Positions 1 through 11,485 of a DNA stretch of 64,000 bases are shown in pieces. Numbering within the stretch: the stretch's first letter is position 1; every line of letters starts with the position of its first letter. The stretch spans positions 13,702,001-13,766,000 of the forward strand of contig JBANAY010000003.1 in assembly GCA_037952775.1 (NCBI GenBank). Direction: 5' to 3'. This DNA is from Clonostachys chloroleuca. Taxonomy: Eukaryota; Ascomycota; Sordariomycetes; Hypocreales; Bionectriaceae. The position numbers and the translations under genes are program-made. The notes below the pieces were generated by a model, which made no database searches, was not told the origin of the DNA, and saw only the letters and a list, made by a program, of their open reading frames with translations.

Positions 1-2
1 GG

Positions 3-109
3 CCAGAAAAAGTCAGCCGACCTCTCAAACCGCTACGCTATGCCATGATCCCCAAATTCCGTGTGCGTCACCAAGCTGTCTTGTTCTGGGTGCTCATGGA
101 TGCACTAAC
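3..109 (+). CDS. Partial coding exon at the window edge
   Basis: An open frame from base 3 ends in a clean GTAAGC donor at 110 (phase 2) and reads like protein, rich in basic and aromatic residues and ending in WVLMDAL. The upstream part is outside the window and I could not find a convincing next exon, so the product is unknown. A UbiA-type prenyltransferase fragment crossed my mind from a K-V-x-R-P-L stretch but cannot be supported. Confidence 0.3.
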
Positions 110-1380
110 GTAAGCGCCCCTAGCTGACTAATCCGTCGCTTCCAACCCACCTCTTGAGAGGGTGGCCACGTATTGTTGGAGTGAATTTCCAACAGTTGCT
201 CAGACACACTTCGGGCTGTCGAGGCACTAGTATCTCCTTCGCCATATCCTTCACAAAAGAGATATGATAACAGTATCTTTCTGCCTCTAATCTAGTCGAC
301 GGCATACGATGGCGCCTCGCAGTCCTCCTACAAAATCCCAACCGACCGAACGTCCTTCGACTGGCCGCTGATTGGAATCGGCCACCTTCAAGCGCTCTTG
401 AGCACACCCATCTAGCCAGATCATCCCGAGCTAGCTACGCATGATATGCACCGAACCCTTCCAGTCCTCGAACGATATAATCATGAGCAGCTCCATGCGG
501 CTAAGCGGGCGCTTGTTCTTTTGTCGACTGTTGAGCTCGCATACATTTTCCTCAGCCCTCGTCATCCGGTGGGTCAAGATCGCAACTCAGTTTGGCCTGG
601 CGCTTAGCAAGCGCTGGCTCTATTCTACGTATCCGTGGAGCGTCTAGGTGGTGCACACTTGGTTTCAGGCAAGCTTCTTCACAGCTCTCACAGTCGCCTT
701 GGGGTTTATTATAGCCTTACTGGTACCTACCAACTCAGCAAGCTGCTCCCTCATCCCCATCCATCTGCGTCAATTACAAACATTTTGGTCTTTCCGTCTG
801 ACCATCAAGACCAACATGGACTTATTCAATTCCTACAACAACATCACCCGCTCGTCTAGGCCTACCTCCCTAACTGTAAGCCCGCCCGTGTCTTGGATCA
901 CCCTGTCTCTGAGTAAGATGTAAGGTCAAAATTCCTAGCGAGAGAGAATCTACTGATCAATATAGAACCAAATCTTCAACATCTGATGTCCGGGTAAATA
1001 AGAAATGTCTGAACTCCCGCTCGGCGTATGCAGCCAATCACGACACTCATCAAACAAACCGCCGCATGCGTATCCGATTTTATACTACATCACGCGTCCA
1101 CAATCTTCGTCTATCGTCTGGCAAGAAGATAAGATACTATCGGTTACTATAGTAGATAGACAATTGGAATTCACGGTAGCGTTAAGTTGGCTAGCGGCCT
1201 CGCTATAATCTCTTGGGTAGCACCAACACGTTCTCGTTCGGAATTGCTAGGTCTCGCGGCTCGAGCCCGCATCAAGCTTTTGTATGAACAAGAACATTGA
1301 GTCAGAATGGAGATAGCCCAGGAGTGTCGTAATTAAATACAAATAGAAAAGGAAAAAATAGGATAATGTCTCAAACAATG
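110..1380. other. No recognisable gene
   Basis: Short open frames only. One forward frame (about 648-923) holds a hydrophobic stretch that could be a membrane helix (FFTALTVALGFIIALLV), possibly an exon of the gene at the left edge, but no splice path joins them convincingly. I see nothing else. Confidence 0.4.
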
Positions 1381-1391
1381 CTAGTATGTGG

Positions 1392-2325
1392 CTACTTGGA
1401 AGGGCGTGCGTCGGATGCTGCACTCAGCCTTCTTTTCCGCATATTGCCTTCCCTGCTCCAGAGGCAGTTGGCCGTCGTCGCCTTACGTTCAGTGTAGGCA
1501 TTTTCCATGCTGGCCGAGGATGGAAGGGCATCCATCTTGGCGGCTTCTTCCTTTTGGCCCAATAATGCTTCTTGCAACATCTGTCCAGGCACCGAAGCAA
1601 GAAATTCGAGCTTTCCGACCTGGGACAAGCGATTGACGTATTCTTGAGGAGAAGTTGGGCGTTGCTGACGGGCTTCAGGTGACGTAGGTGAACGAATTCC
1701 AGCAGGTGTAGCATTCTGGAAGCGATTCTTGAAGGACTTTATCGATTTTTCGAACTGTATCTTGGGCCTCACTCGCTCGTATATCTTCGTCATGCTGTTC
1801 ATTGCTATCATGGAGACGAAATTCTTTCTCAAAATCAATAGCTTTTTTGAAGGCGACACAAAGCGTTCCGGCAATTTCCGCGAAGAGATCTTCAGTTTGG
1901 TCCAATAATGCTTCTTGCAACTTCTGTCCAGGCACCGAAGCAAGAAATTTGAGCTTTACGACCGGGGACAAGCGATTGAAGTATTCTTGAGGAGTAGTTG
2001 GGCGTTGCTGGCGGGCTTCAGGGTACCGGTCGACGAACGAATTCCAGTAGGCGTAGCATTCTTGAAGGGATTTTTGAACGGATTCTTGAAGGAATTTTTG
2101 AAGGCATTTTTGAAGGCGTTCTTGAAGGCGTTCTTGAAGGGATTCTTGAAGGCATTCTTGAAGGCGTTCTTGAAGGACTGTATCTTGGGCCTCCCTCTCT
2201 CGTGTATCTTTATCGTGCTGTTTATTGCTGTCGTCGAGATGAATAACAAAACGAAGAGCTTTCCAGGCGGCATTATAAAGCGTTTTATGAATTTCCATAT
2301 AGAGAACTTGGGATTGGCTCTCCAT
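1392..2325 (-). pseudogene. Decayed gene, 3' part related to the C2H2 gene at 12.4-14.3 kb
   Basis: Two overlapping frames are needed: 2325-1675, then 1943-1392. The protein has two tandem copies of one module. Each copy has an HDSN/DDSN..QHD..E.QDTV segment, an LQE/LQR coiled stretch, a CY.xWNSF motif, and a PQEY(F/V)NRLS..KL.FLASVPGQ.LQEALL segment. The first copy is swollen by a 12-bp minisatellite; in the second an indel before PEARQQRP breaks the frame. The last part and about 100 bp of 3' flank match the end of the gene at 12471 (both end in a DARP(S/P)K-like tail), but the zinc-finger region is absent here. I read it as a partial, internally duplicated and broken copy. Function unknown. 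Confidence 0.55.
2059..2178. repeat. 12-bp minisatellite, 10 units
   Basis: Ten consecutive 12-nt units of the type TTCTTGAAGGCG with small differences. Because 12 is a multiple of 3, every frame stays open. On the minus strand it is read as LQE(R/C/S) in the likely frame and as FKNA in a shadow frame. Confidence 0.9.
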
Positions 2326-2329
2326 GGTA

Positions 2330-3246
2330 TAAGCAGAGGAAATGGTGCCTTAAAAAAAATCAGCGTTTCTCGTGAATAAAGCAAATAAATGGTTGATGAA
2401 TGATATTTTCCCCGCACGCGATTTAAATACTGGCACCTGTAAACATTATATAATGTTGCTTTAGGCCCGAAAAATAGCCGTGAAACCTTAGCAACCAACA
2501 AATCCTCTCATGAGAAGAAGGATGTTGTACTTAGCTGCCTATGTACACGACGCTAAAAATGTGCTTAGACGTGGTGGAGTGGAGTGGAGGCCTGGCCAGG
2601 ATGTTGGGAGGACCAGAGATGCATCAGTGTGATTGGATAGCTATGGCGTAATTCACTGGCTGGTTCTTGTGTTGTGTCATCCCCCCCGCCCCAGCCACTG
2701 GCCTGCAACGAGTCACTCACTGCGAACCGTAGGACTGAGATAACTCCCTAGATTAATGTAGTCGCCTGCATGCATACCTTTCAGGGCATCCTATTTAATA
2801 ACTATAATATGGCTGATTTTTCTTTCAGCTTGATCCATACGGCCAAACCCGACATAAGAGTTAGATAGCGTTGAGCGAGCAAGGCTACAACGCGGCCGCT
2901 AGTTGTTCGATTGCCTGCGTGCTCATTGCCCGACTTATCACTTATGCATACCAAGCCCAGGTTGCTTACGGTATTCATGCCCTATTATTGGTAAGTTAAT
3001 GATATGCTCCATTCATTGCATGGCTGTCATGCCGCAGCGTCATGACCACCAACCTTACCTAGCCTTCAAACAAGGGCTCCTCGCCCATCCGCGCCAAAGT
3101 AACGGCGGCACAACTAACCGCTAACGCAGTCAGCGTCACACTGAAATGGCCGTGGCCAGCCTCAACACTCCGTTAGTTCCCTACTAGATCCTTGCATGCC
3201 CTCTAATTTGAATGCAGGCCTGGGAGTGTGATCTCTCGTGGATGGG
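2330..3246. other. No gene seen
   Basis: Only short open frames with no coding character. It contains the AT-rich flank of the decayed gene and a C-rich run near 2680. Confidence 0.4.
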
Positions 3247-3587
3247 GTGGGTGTCAATCAATGACAGGGCGCTGTGGCAACTTACTGTGAGATGCAATGG
3301 CAATGGGAGTGGTAAAATGTAAACAGGGAGAAGGGTTTAGAGCTTGATTGGGGGACGGGGTCTATTATTCGAACCATGAACGCCATTGGCCACTTGAAAT
3401 GCGGAAATAAGAAAACTCTAGCAGATTGGAATAGCATTAGCATCACTTTGCAATCGGCAGAGGTGTTGGGGGGACTCGCAGGGCTCTCTTGCTACCAGAC
3501 CTAGTCGACAAGGGTGTACGACTGAGACATTTGCCCATTGGCCGTAAGGTTGTAGCTTTGAGCCAGGGAGGGGTGGGCGTTACATCC
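3247..3587 (-). repeat. Orphan copy of the C2H2 gene promoter (copy A)
   Basis: About 340 bp closely match 11151-11480, from GTG..TCAATCAATGAC.GG to GACGTTACATCC, with most differences being transitions. The other copy lies immediately upstream of the start codon at 10988, so this is probably a duplicated promoter/5' leader in the same orientation. No gene follows it on the minus strand. Confidence 0.75.
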
Positions 3588-4425
3588 CCGAAAAGTCATC
3601 CCTAAAATGAGAGATGGAATGGTACCGGTACATACTCAATCGAAGCCATTTTGTTTCTGTCAAGACTGGCCACTTGGAGAAACAGCGCGATAATGGCAAT
3701 CTGCCCACTAGCAACTTTGGATAAATACATCTACTACAGTTAGAAGCTCTACAGCAGTTGTCACTTTCCGAGAATGAGCCTATACTGTTACAACACAAAT
3801 CAAAATTGCCACGGTTCCTCTCGTAGATCATGCAGTGCAACAGAGCCTAGGCGCCAGGCATAATACCCACTCCACGCCATAGAGCTGAAACCACGGTATG
3901 AGACTTTGCCTTGCCCGTGGCTGTATATGTACACTCAAATTGCATCAGTGGAGCCAAGTCTTCTCATATTACACGCTAAAATCACGAATCCGCATTCTCT
4001 TGCATTAGTCTTATGGAGCTACGAAGGTCTAACGCAAATGCAGATGAACAGGCAAAAGTGGTAGAGCCTCAGCATTGCCATATTTCCGGTCCTAACTCCC
4101 TCCACCCTGAAACCACAAACAACATATGATCAAAACCCAATCTTCTGACTTTTGCCGGGACTTTTTTTTTATTCTATTCAATGCAATTAGGTATGATAAC
4201 CAACCTCTTCTTGACGGCTTGCCACAGCTTGAGATCATACCATTACTTTAGTCAATGAGAAGACAGTCGCCTATGAATCGACTCTTTTAAGCTAACATCT
4301 CACCATCGTGGACGCGCAACACTCACCGAGCACCTATTGGCAAGCCGCGAACATCTCACTACTGTCTAAGGGCTGATCAAGTCTTCCTTTACAATCTCTT
4401 TGTCAAACGTTCAGCATCAGCGGAG
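3588..4425. other. Upstream region, no gene seen
   Basis: No coding frame with clear character. A T9 run near 4165 and AT-rich stretches could belong to the promoter of the gene starting at 4426. Confidence 0.35.
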
Positions 4426-5694
4426 ATGTCGCGTTCAATAGCGATATCAAGAACGATAATTTTCAACACCAACACGATCAAACGCAGTAAGGGGGAGATA
4501 AACAAAGCAGCGGAGAAGCTACATAAGGCACCAATCGTGGGCAGTCCATCTGATGTCACGAGCACGCTACATCTTCCAATGGAAAACTCCCTACCCAACT
4601 CATGCTTCACGAAAAACGGCAATAACGAGGATAACAGTGGTGGCCCATTCTATGGCTGGGCGGAGCGTGAAGAATCATATCTAGTGATGGGGTTTAATGA
4701 GCTCTCGTCGAATCTACAGAAAGACCGAGTAGACTGTTTGCGCTACCTTCGGGATCGAATACCGACGACCCAGTATATCTACGAGCTTCCGGGCAACTTA
4801 TACAGCTGCGGAGATAATTCTAGTGGGGATGATGAGGAAACATCCCTTATGACGAAATTTCAAGAACTCTCATCGAACCTAGAAAGATCCCAGGCTGAGT
4901 GTATAGGTTACCTCTCGAAGCTACAATCCCACTTTGGAGAAATACCTTTGACGAAGCATTTACCAGACGTTCCTTGGGAAATGTACAATAGGGAAAAGAA
5001 CATTGGTAGCGAGGATTGCCATTCGACTATAGGCGATGTCAGAAGGGGTCGCAGTGTGATGAAAATACAGTACTTAATTGAGCCGACAAACTCAGAATCG
5101 CTCAATCATATTCAGGTCGGACACAAGTATTACCAGCAACTTGGTCTGCTGATCCCTAATGCTACCAAGATCAACATGCTAACAGAAACCCATCAGGCCT
5201 ATTACAATGCGACAGGACATATGGCAACACATACTCTCCGACAAGATATTTCGCGAACACTAGGCACTGGCCAGGCTATAGGCTCTAACTCAGCCCGTAA
5301 AACCGCCACGCAGCATGCCGCAGCCCATACACTAAAGACAACGCTTCCCACGGTACCTACCCACATACAACATACTTCACAAAAACGTCTCTTGGAAGCG
5401 GTTCTATCGGAATATATGAATTTCCAAGAGCGGCAAGCTAAGGGGCCATCGCGTTCTAGAAAGCGCCAAGTTATATTGATGGAACGGTACAAAGGTATCC
5501 TGATAAGTTTCCGCGAACAGGGCGTGAAACTAAGGAAAATAATGATGATCATGAAAAACCATTTTAAGTTTGATGCCGGGTAAGTTGAAAAGTACGTAAC
5601 TATCCTACCTCTTGCCTAATATATTCATAGGGAGTCCACATATAAGAAATATTTCAATCAATGGCAAGTATACAAGAACACACGCCATTCATAA
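4426..5694 (+). CDS. Clr5-like domain protein, 405 residues
   Basis: Two exons: 4426-5579 and 5631-5694. The 51-nt intron starts GTAAGT and ends TTCATAG, and without it the frame stops at once. The C-terminal 55 residues look like a Clr5 domain (Pfam PF14420, a fungal HTH-like module): a basic start, LMERYKGILISF, KIMMIMKNHFKFDA, then after the intron ESTYKKYFNQW. The intron lies in phase 2 right after FDA. The middle has a twofold repeat: ELSSNLQKDRVDCLRYL and ELSSNLERSQAECIGYL, each followed by a LP..(L/M)Y motif. The N-terminus is basic and Ser/Thr-rich. Clr5 proteins are thought to bind DNA or act in silencing and regulation; the specific role is unknown. Start chosen as the first ATG of the frame. 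Confidence 0.75.
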
Positions 5695-5934
5695 ACTATC
5701 AACGATATACTGCAAGAAGGGTAGAATGCAAACAATACCGATGAAATTCCCATAGACATCATCAATCGATAATCACCAATTTTTTTTTCTTATTTATAAA
5801 CCATGTAGTGTATGCCTTAATTACTCCCTTGGGGAACTCCCAGTAGCACTACCCATACATTTTCAGGGTCCCCACTCCGATTCGGAAACAATTATCGGAG
5901 ACGTAGCAAGCCTAGGGAATTGACAAACGTATGA

Positions 5935-6715
5935 CTTTGTAGCTGAGTATTTAGGCGAGCAGAAGGATTATAATCTCAGACACCCCTCTTGCTAGATTTA
6001 TGAGATTACTGAGGAAAATCGCAAGTATCTCGAAATAATTGGGAAAGGGGAAAGTGCAAACAATCTCGCCAACGCCATGGATGTTGGCTGGAAAGTGATT
6101 GTTGGATTGTCAGCATTGGGGCTTTGTTTGATGGTACCGAAATAATATCAGGCCAGAACTTATGGACATGTATCTCTTTGATTTTAATATCGCACTGGAA
6201 GAAGTCAGGGAATAGGACCTTGACGACGGTCGTGGCGCTGAGGATCGGGGAACGACCTAGTCAATCATTTACGAAACTTGACAACATCTGCTTGCCGACG
6301 ATCTGATAGAGAATCTATGGGAACCTCAGGATTCATTCAAAGGTTGCTCTCTTCTATCTATCCCCCTTAAGCGTTGCCTACAAGGATGGCTTTCTGATCT
6401 ATATCTCAGGTTGAAGGGATGTTTTTTGGGTTGCATAGTAATAGGACCGTGTATGAGAAGGAATGATAGAAGTTGGCTGCCCGGGGCGAATCTCGATTTA
6501 TCTTGAGAGCATCTAAATTGCGAGTTATCCATAGCTGAGCGGTGATTAGCCAGCTTATCAATATGCGGCAGCTCTGAACAGGCTGTTAGAACAATATATT
6601 AAAAGCATTAAGAGTACCCATACCCCCAGAGTACCTTCTACCCTACTTATATATTACCTTATCTCCCCTCCTATCAAGCAGTACTCGTATATCTTCTCGA
6701 TTGTAGTTAGCCTAT
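5935..6715 (+). pseudogene. Repeat-family gene relic, copy 1
   Basis: About 780 bp matching 23015-23755. A broken frame reads VAEYLGEQ, then a stop, then IYEITEENRKYLEII, then WKVIVGLSALGLCL, ending with a stop near 6148. The paralogue reads the same pattern with its own breaks. The last 170 bp (from about 6540) are a module also found at about 15545, 20745 and 23590. No family assigned. Both copies are degenerate, so the ancestor was a protein-coding gene or a mobile unit of unknown type. Confidence 0.6.
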
Positions 6716-7125
6716 AATACCAGTATTATTAATGTAAGATACTTGGGATAATTAAGATCATAGGACTTAGCGCCTCAGGCTGTGTCAGGAACCACCTCAC
6801 GGAGCAGAGTTCTTGCAGTCATCCAGGGTCGGGGCGATGTGTTAATGGTATCATATCCAATGAGTACAGGACGAGGGAGTATTAGACCCATAACCATCAT
6901 CCCGCATGTTGTCTTGCGGGCCCTAAAGCGTTCAGGGTGGCAGTAGGCAGGTTGAGCAGCTAGCCGAGAGCACTTCAACGGGATGAATTAAGCCTTCTTC
7001 TCCAATTGACCAAAGTTTTCTTCCACTCCACCCAGCTATCGTACTGCCCCAGCTCAGACGCAACCATCAACAACGTCACCGCCACCGTCCCACCTAATAA
7101 CTCCCCAAATTCCCTCACGGTTCAG
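6716..7125. other. No gene seen
   Basis: AT-rich start, then a stretch with short minus-strand frames lacking coding character. Confidence 0.35.
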
Positions 7126-7131
7126 ACCGCA

Positions 7132-7613
7132 AGATGGATAGTAACAGCGCGCCGAGGAGCCCTCACGGGCTGACACCGACCCTCCTGCGACGAAGAGCAA
7201 GACAAGAGGCAAAATCGAGCTTGAAGTTTGGAGATCTTCGATATCCCCCCAAAATCTAAGACTATCCAAGATTAAACCCACTCGTCGGGCTTTGGAAGAA
7301 CTCGACCGACGGACTGGTGCTCAGCGCTTCCAATTGAACCAATAACCCTGACTTCAAATTAAACGGACGGAATAATCCCCACCGCCAAGCCAGACTTCTA
7401 CGACGGCGCAGAACCCCACGAACTCAACCGTGACCGCCAGCCATATTATCCCGACAATTGTAAACAAGCCAATAGCGCCTAAGTTCTTTCTAGAAGCCAA
7501 GGGGCTGGACAGCAGCGAGGCGGTAGCAATAAGCAAGTTACTGTTTAGGGTCTTCGTAGAGCTGGAACGATCACGTAAAATCATAGCTTGCGAGACAGCG
7601 CTTCAGTAGGGAA
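7132..7613 (+). pseudogene. DUF7924-like gene relic
   Basis: Pieces in different forward frames read TAKPDFYDGAEPHELNRDRQ and, after a shift near 7440, SHIIPTIVNKPIAPKFFLEAKG followed by LDSSEAVA. The order KPDFYDGA..P..L then P.FFLEAKG.D.S.AVA is what I know from a fungal family now called DUF7924, often found beside NLR-type and repeat-rich loci. The frame then ends at TAG near 7605. Upstream, a 65-codon basic stretch (RALEELDRRTGAQ) ends in a stop before 7345 and may be its N-terminal part. Function unknown; broken by at least one shift and a stop. Confidence 0.5.
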
Positions 7614-7727
7614 TCCTTAAAGTTATATTTCCTACAGAAGCGTCACTGCCTTGCTGTTCCTATTGTATACCCTCCTAATACGACTGAAGCGGATCAGCTT
7701 CAACCTTAGCTAACCACTTGATATAAG

Positions 7728-8941
7728 CGCCCGTTTCCTAAACGCTCGTTTATATGCCTCCGCTGTTCGATACACGCTGGGAAACCGCCATCTTTATATT
7801 CATGACCACGGTGACTCTGAGCAAGGCCTCGTTTTTGGGCTCTACGTTATTATTAGCGATAAAATAAACAGAGAAAGGTATAAACTGAGGACGGGGAAGA
7901 CTTACTTTAGTCTCAGAGCGGGGCAGCCTCGTTCATCCTTGAATAGCTTCTCCCTCCCATCAACGGGGAGTTTATTTGACCTCTTCACAGTAGAGCAAAT
8001 GACGAAAATTATGCCGAGGCATTATAATTTTCCGGATGTTGGGTATAGAATTCACCATCCATTTCATCTCAATATAGATGTTTCGTGTCTGACCCGAACT
8101 ATAGGACGCAAACTTATAACAAATATTTCCGCCGATTGGGTATTCGCAAGCGCCCAATTGGATCGTTCAGATATTTCGATGAACAGAGAGAGTTTGAGGC
8201 TAAACTAGTGATCCTAGATACCGAAAGTATCGTATGGTCCGTATGTTCTAATACCTCTTGCAATCCATCCAGATCAACCGAGGTTACGAGGCCGGCAGAA
8301 TTTTTGGACCCTTTCTCAGCCCTGAGAGACAGCCTTGATGATTGTCAGTCGCCCCGTGCCCACAAAACGAAGGCAAACATGAGAGTGGAATCAGGGAGTA
8401 AAGTCAATGAGTTGCCTTCTTCTTCTTCCTATACACCATATTCCAACGATTCATGGATTTTGGAGCCCGAGAAATTCATTGAATCAGCAGCGATATTAAA
8501 TCACGCTCTTGAATTTCAACAGCAAGTGGAGGTACGGCTTACAGCTTAGCCCATACCGGGGTGGTTGTTGTTCATTCCTAATTTCAGTAAACAGATGCGA
8601 CCTAATATCAGGGCAGCTTGTTCTCGATGCAAAACAAGAAAGATCAGGGTAAGTAGCTAATTCTTTCACTACTCAAACCTGACTAACCGAGGTAGTGTAC
8701 TGGTGGTATCCCGTGTCAAACCTGTGTCAAAGCCGGGAAACATTGCGGGCTTAAGCTATCAGCTAAAGCAGTGATTGCATCTTTGAGATCCAGTCTGATG
8801 CACGTTCAATTGTTAGAGGAAGCCGATGCCGCAGAGACTGGGGAGATCCGTGAACTGGTTTCCAGCCTGTCAGCCTCAGTAGAATCTCTAGGAAAGTCAG
8901 GAGGGGAGAGTAAGACAGAAGGAGGGAGCAAGGAAGGATAG
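7728..8941 (+). CDS. Clr5-like module followed by Zn2Cys6 cluster (5' end unresolved)
   Basis: Proposed exons: 7728-8042, 8105-8531, 8595-8648, 8696-8941. Introns are 62, 63 and 47 nt, with GTATAG, GTACGG and GTAAGT donors and TATAG, ACAG and GTAG acceptors; all phases fit. The first exon has no ATG. The frame is open back to a stop at 7711, and a CTAAC branch plus AG at 7726-7727 suggests another upstream exon. The Clr5-like part is FTVEQMTKIMPRHYNFPDV, a phase-2 intron, then TYNKYFRRLGIRKRP. After a 100-residue Ser-rich linker comes a perfect C-x2-C-x6-C-x5-C-x2-C-x6-C zinc cluster (ACSRCKTRKIRC..CQTCVKAGKHC) split by the last intron. A short Leu-rich helix and acidic tail end it. The zinc cluster begins at an in-frame ATG, so two separate genes remain possible. 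Confidence 0.6.
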
Positions 8942-8966
8942 GAGACCGATGCAGAAGGCGATTCTA

Positions 8967-10988
8967 TTACCGAAGTAGATAAGTGTTTCTTATAAAATAG
9001 CAGCAAGTGACTTGGTATAAACTATCCAGGGGAATGGTGAAAGTCTCGTTGGGCTTACTAAGTGTGTATTGGATTGGGTATGAAGGTTTAAAATAAGTCT
9101 TTATGCTATACGAACATGGAAATCCTTTCAGCCTGCAACAAAGACGAGTGATCAAGAGAGGATTCAGTATGAGTAGCTGGTTCAGCCCCCCATCCATCAT
9201 GCAGGCGGTCTCAAGCATATTAGTCCATTTCCCACTCATGCCAACATGACTGCGCTTCAGGTGCTGCCTGAAGTAATCCGCTCGGAAGAACTTCTTTGAC
9301 GTATTGCATTTGCCAAATTTGTGGTAATCCAGCAAATGCCCTAATCGCTCCTCCCAGTCCCGATCGGTGGCATGTCGGGGGCTATTACCACCTGGACCCC
9401 AGCCTGAACGAGCAAAGTCCCCACCGCAGTATCCACAAGTGTCAGCTTGATACGGTCGACTGGTTGACTTATGGAAAGCTCGCTTGTAATCTTTCAAAGC
9501 CGAGCACGACCATGAATAGCGTCGGACATGCACAGAGTTTTGGTGTCGTGTTGCTTCGTTCTTATTCTTGAAGCGATTACCGCAATATTGACAGTCATAT
9601 TGCTTCTCAGCTTCATGTGCTCTGGTAGTTTGGGTTAGACTCACTCGCAAAAAATGAAGATAGGCCGCCGAAAGATACGTACTTGAGATCCTCGGCCGTC
9701 TTCAATTTCTTGGGTTTCTTGGGACAGTATTCGTATGCGAAGAATCCTCGCATCTCAAGCCCAGGCTTCTGTGATTCGGGAATTTTCCTTGGGCTTGTGC
9801 CTGAGATGATACGGTGGTGTCCTGTAGCCCGTCCAGAGATAGAACCCCTCGGGCTAGGACTAAGGGACTTTGGTGTAGTGTATGGCGAGGCGGTGGAGGT
9901 AGGTGACATACCGCTAAGTGATTGTCCCCTGGGAGAGCGACGGTCGTATACAGCAGCGCTTGATGGGCCTACTGAGATGTTGGATATATAGGAGCTTGAG
10001 CGGGAAAGTGAAGGCACAGACACGCCCTGTGATATCGTAGCAAGACTGGGAGCGGGAGAGCCTCGAAGGTTGGCCTCGCCTCGTCGTAGGAGGTCATTCG
10101 AAGGCGCGCGACGCTTTTGATCAGCCAGGCAAACATCACCAAGCTGAAGCCTTTTAGGAGGTGAGGTGTCTTCGATTTCCATCTCCTCGGCACCGTAGTA
10201 TTTATATCCGCCGTGGACTGATGCATCATCGCTATTGTTTCCGGACAATCGATTTCGTGGAGACCTATCCATGTCCAGGCTCTCTTGTGATAATCGACGG
10301 CCGGGCAGAGGATAGCTAAAGGTTGTAGATATAGATAAGGGTGCATCTGGCATCCCGGATAGCCCGAGGGGTTGTGGGTGGAAAGGAAGCTGGTGAGGCA
10401 TGCTTAGGATGGAGGGGTATGGCTCCAATGGTGACCCCGAGGAGAGGCCGCCGAGGCTGCGGGAGTATATCGGTGGAGATCTATCGACGGAGTGAATCTG
10501 GTCAAGCTTCTTCTTCATACTGTCGACATCACCAGCTGGTGATTGGAATTGAAATCTGTCGTGGTATAGTCCGAATTCGAGGGGTAGGAATGCATCTATG
10601 GATCTAGAGGTATGTTAGATCTGTTTGTTCTGGCAAGACAACAGACATCTCGTGTTAATTGCACGGGCTGTGCTTACCCTTCCATTGATAACCAGCTTGA
10701 GTAGCTTGAGTAACCTTCGTCGTGGTCCTCGGTCTTAGTTCCGGTAACCCTCCTCTTTGAAGTGTCTCTCTCCTCAGCCACCGACGAGGCAGCACTCCCA
10801 TAGCCACTGCTCAAGGAGGGCGTGAACTGAGCATAGACTCGTCGGTCTATTGACATAGCTTGGTCGTTGGGGTTACCCAGGGGCATCTGAGGAGGTGGCA
10901 GTGGAGGAGGAGCTTCTTGTCGGAGGTCTGAGCCAGGAGTATTCATTCCTGGACTCCTTCCATAGGGATGATCATCATATCGGGCCAT
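8967..10988 (-). CDS. C2H2-type transcription regulator, 628 residues
   Basis: Three exons (10988-10678, 10603-9683, 9621-8967), with introns of 74 and 61 nt using GTAAGC and GTACGT donors. Residues 1-about 400 are Pro/Ser-rich and disordered, with many SP sites and a basic patch before the zinc fingers. The conserved C-terminal part starts AHEAEKQYDCQYCGNRFKNK and continues through N.VHVRRYSWSC, TCGYCGGDFARSG, W(E)ERLGHLLDYHKF, CN.SKKFFRADYFRQHLKRSH and SGKWTNMLE. This is a recognised Eurotiales C2H2 family, probably a nuclear regulator. The last 60 residues after CMMDGG are hydrophobic and unlike the family, so the 3' end may be altered. Its promoter (11151-11480) exists in a second orphan copy at 3247. 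Confidence 0.8.
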
Positions 10989-11150
10989 GTCGATGCAATA
11001 TAGTAAAGCCTGGGAGGCTAGTCCTCGTCATACACCTTGAATGCACAAGGTGAGTAAGCAAACCGTTCGTCCTGTCTTTTCCTCAGCAATAAGAATTACC
11101 GAATGGCCGACGCTCTTCCCTCGATCCTTCCCTAGCTATTAATTGATAGT

Positions 11151-11480
11151 GTTGGTGTGAATCAATGACGGGGTGCTGTGGTAAGTTACTGTGAGAAGCA
11201 ATGGTAATGAGAGTGGTAGAATATAAATAGATGGGGGGACAGGGTCTAGTACTTGAACCATGAACACCATTGGCTACTTGAACTGCTGAAATGAGAAAAC
11301 TCTGGCTGAGCAAATCGGAATAGCATTATCATCACTTCACAAACGGTAGAGATGCTGGGGGGACCCGCAGGGCTGCTCTTGTCACCACACTTGGTCGACA
11401 AGGGTGCTCGACTGAGACATTTGCCCATTGGCCGCCATAAGGTTGTGGCTTTGAGCCAGGGAGGGGTGGACGTTACATCC
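11151..11480 (-). promoter_or_regulatory. Promoter/5' leader of the C2H2 gene (copy B)
   Basis: This 330-bp block starts about 160 bp upstream of the start codon at 10988 and matches 3247-3587. On the minus strand it contains a TATA-like TATTTATATTC (near 11225) and C-rich stretches. Promoter status is inferred from position only. Confidence 0.5.
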
Positions 11481-11485
11481 TGTGG

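Noticed and set aside
3..109. UbiA-type prenyltransferase exon
   Set aside because: Only a short K-V-x-R-P-L resemblance; no Asp-rich motif in sight.
1956..2501. Minus-strand frame with repeated Phe-Lys-Asn-Ala
   Set aside because: Shadow frame of the 12-bp minisatellite; the LQE frame carries the flanking family motifs instead.
3247..3587. Solo LTR
   Set aside because: No TG..CA ends or target-site duplication seen, and the partner copy sits at a gene start; left as duplicated promoter with the mobile alternative noted.
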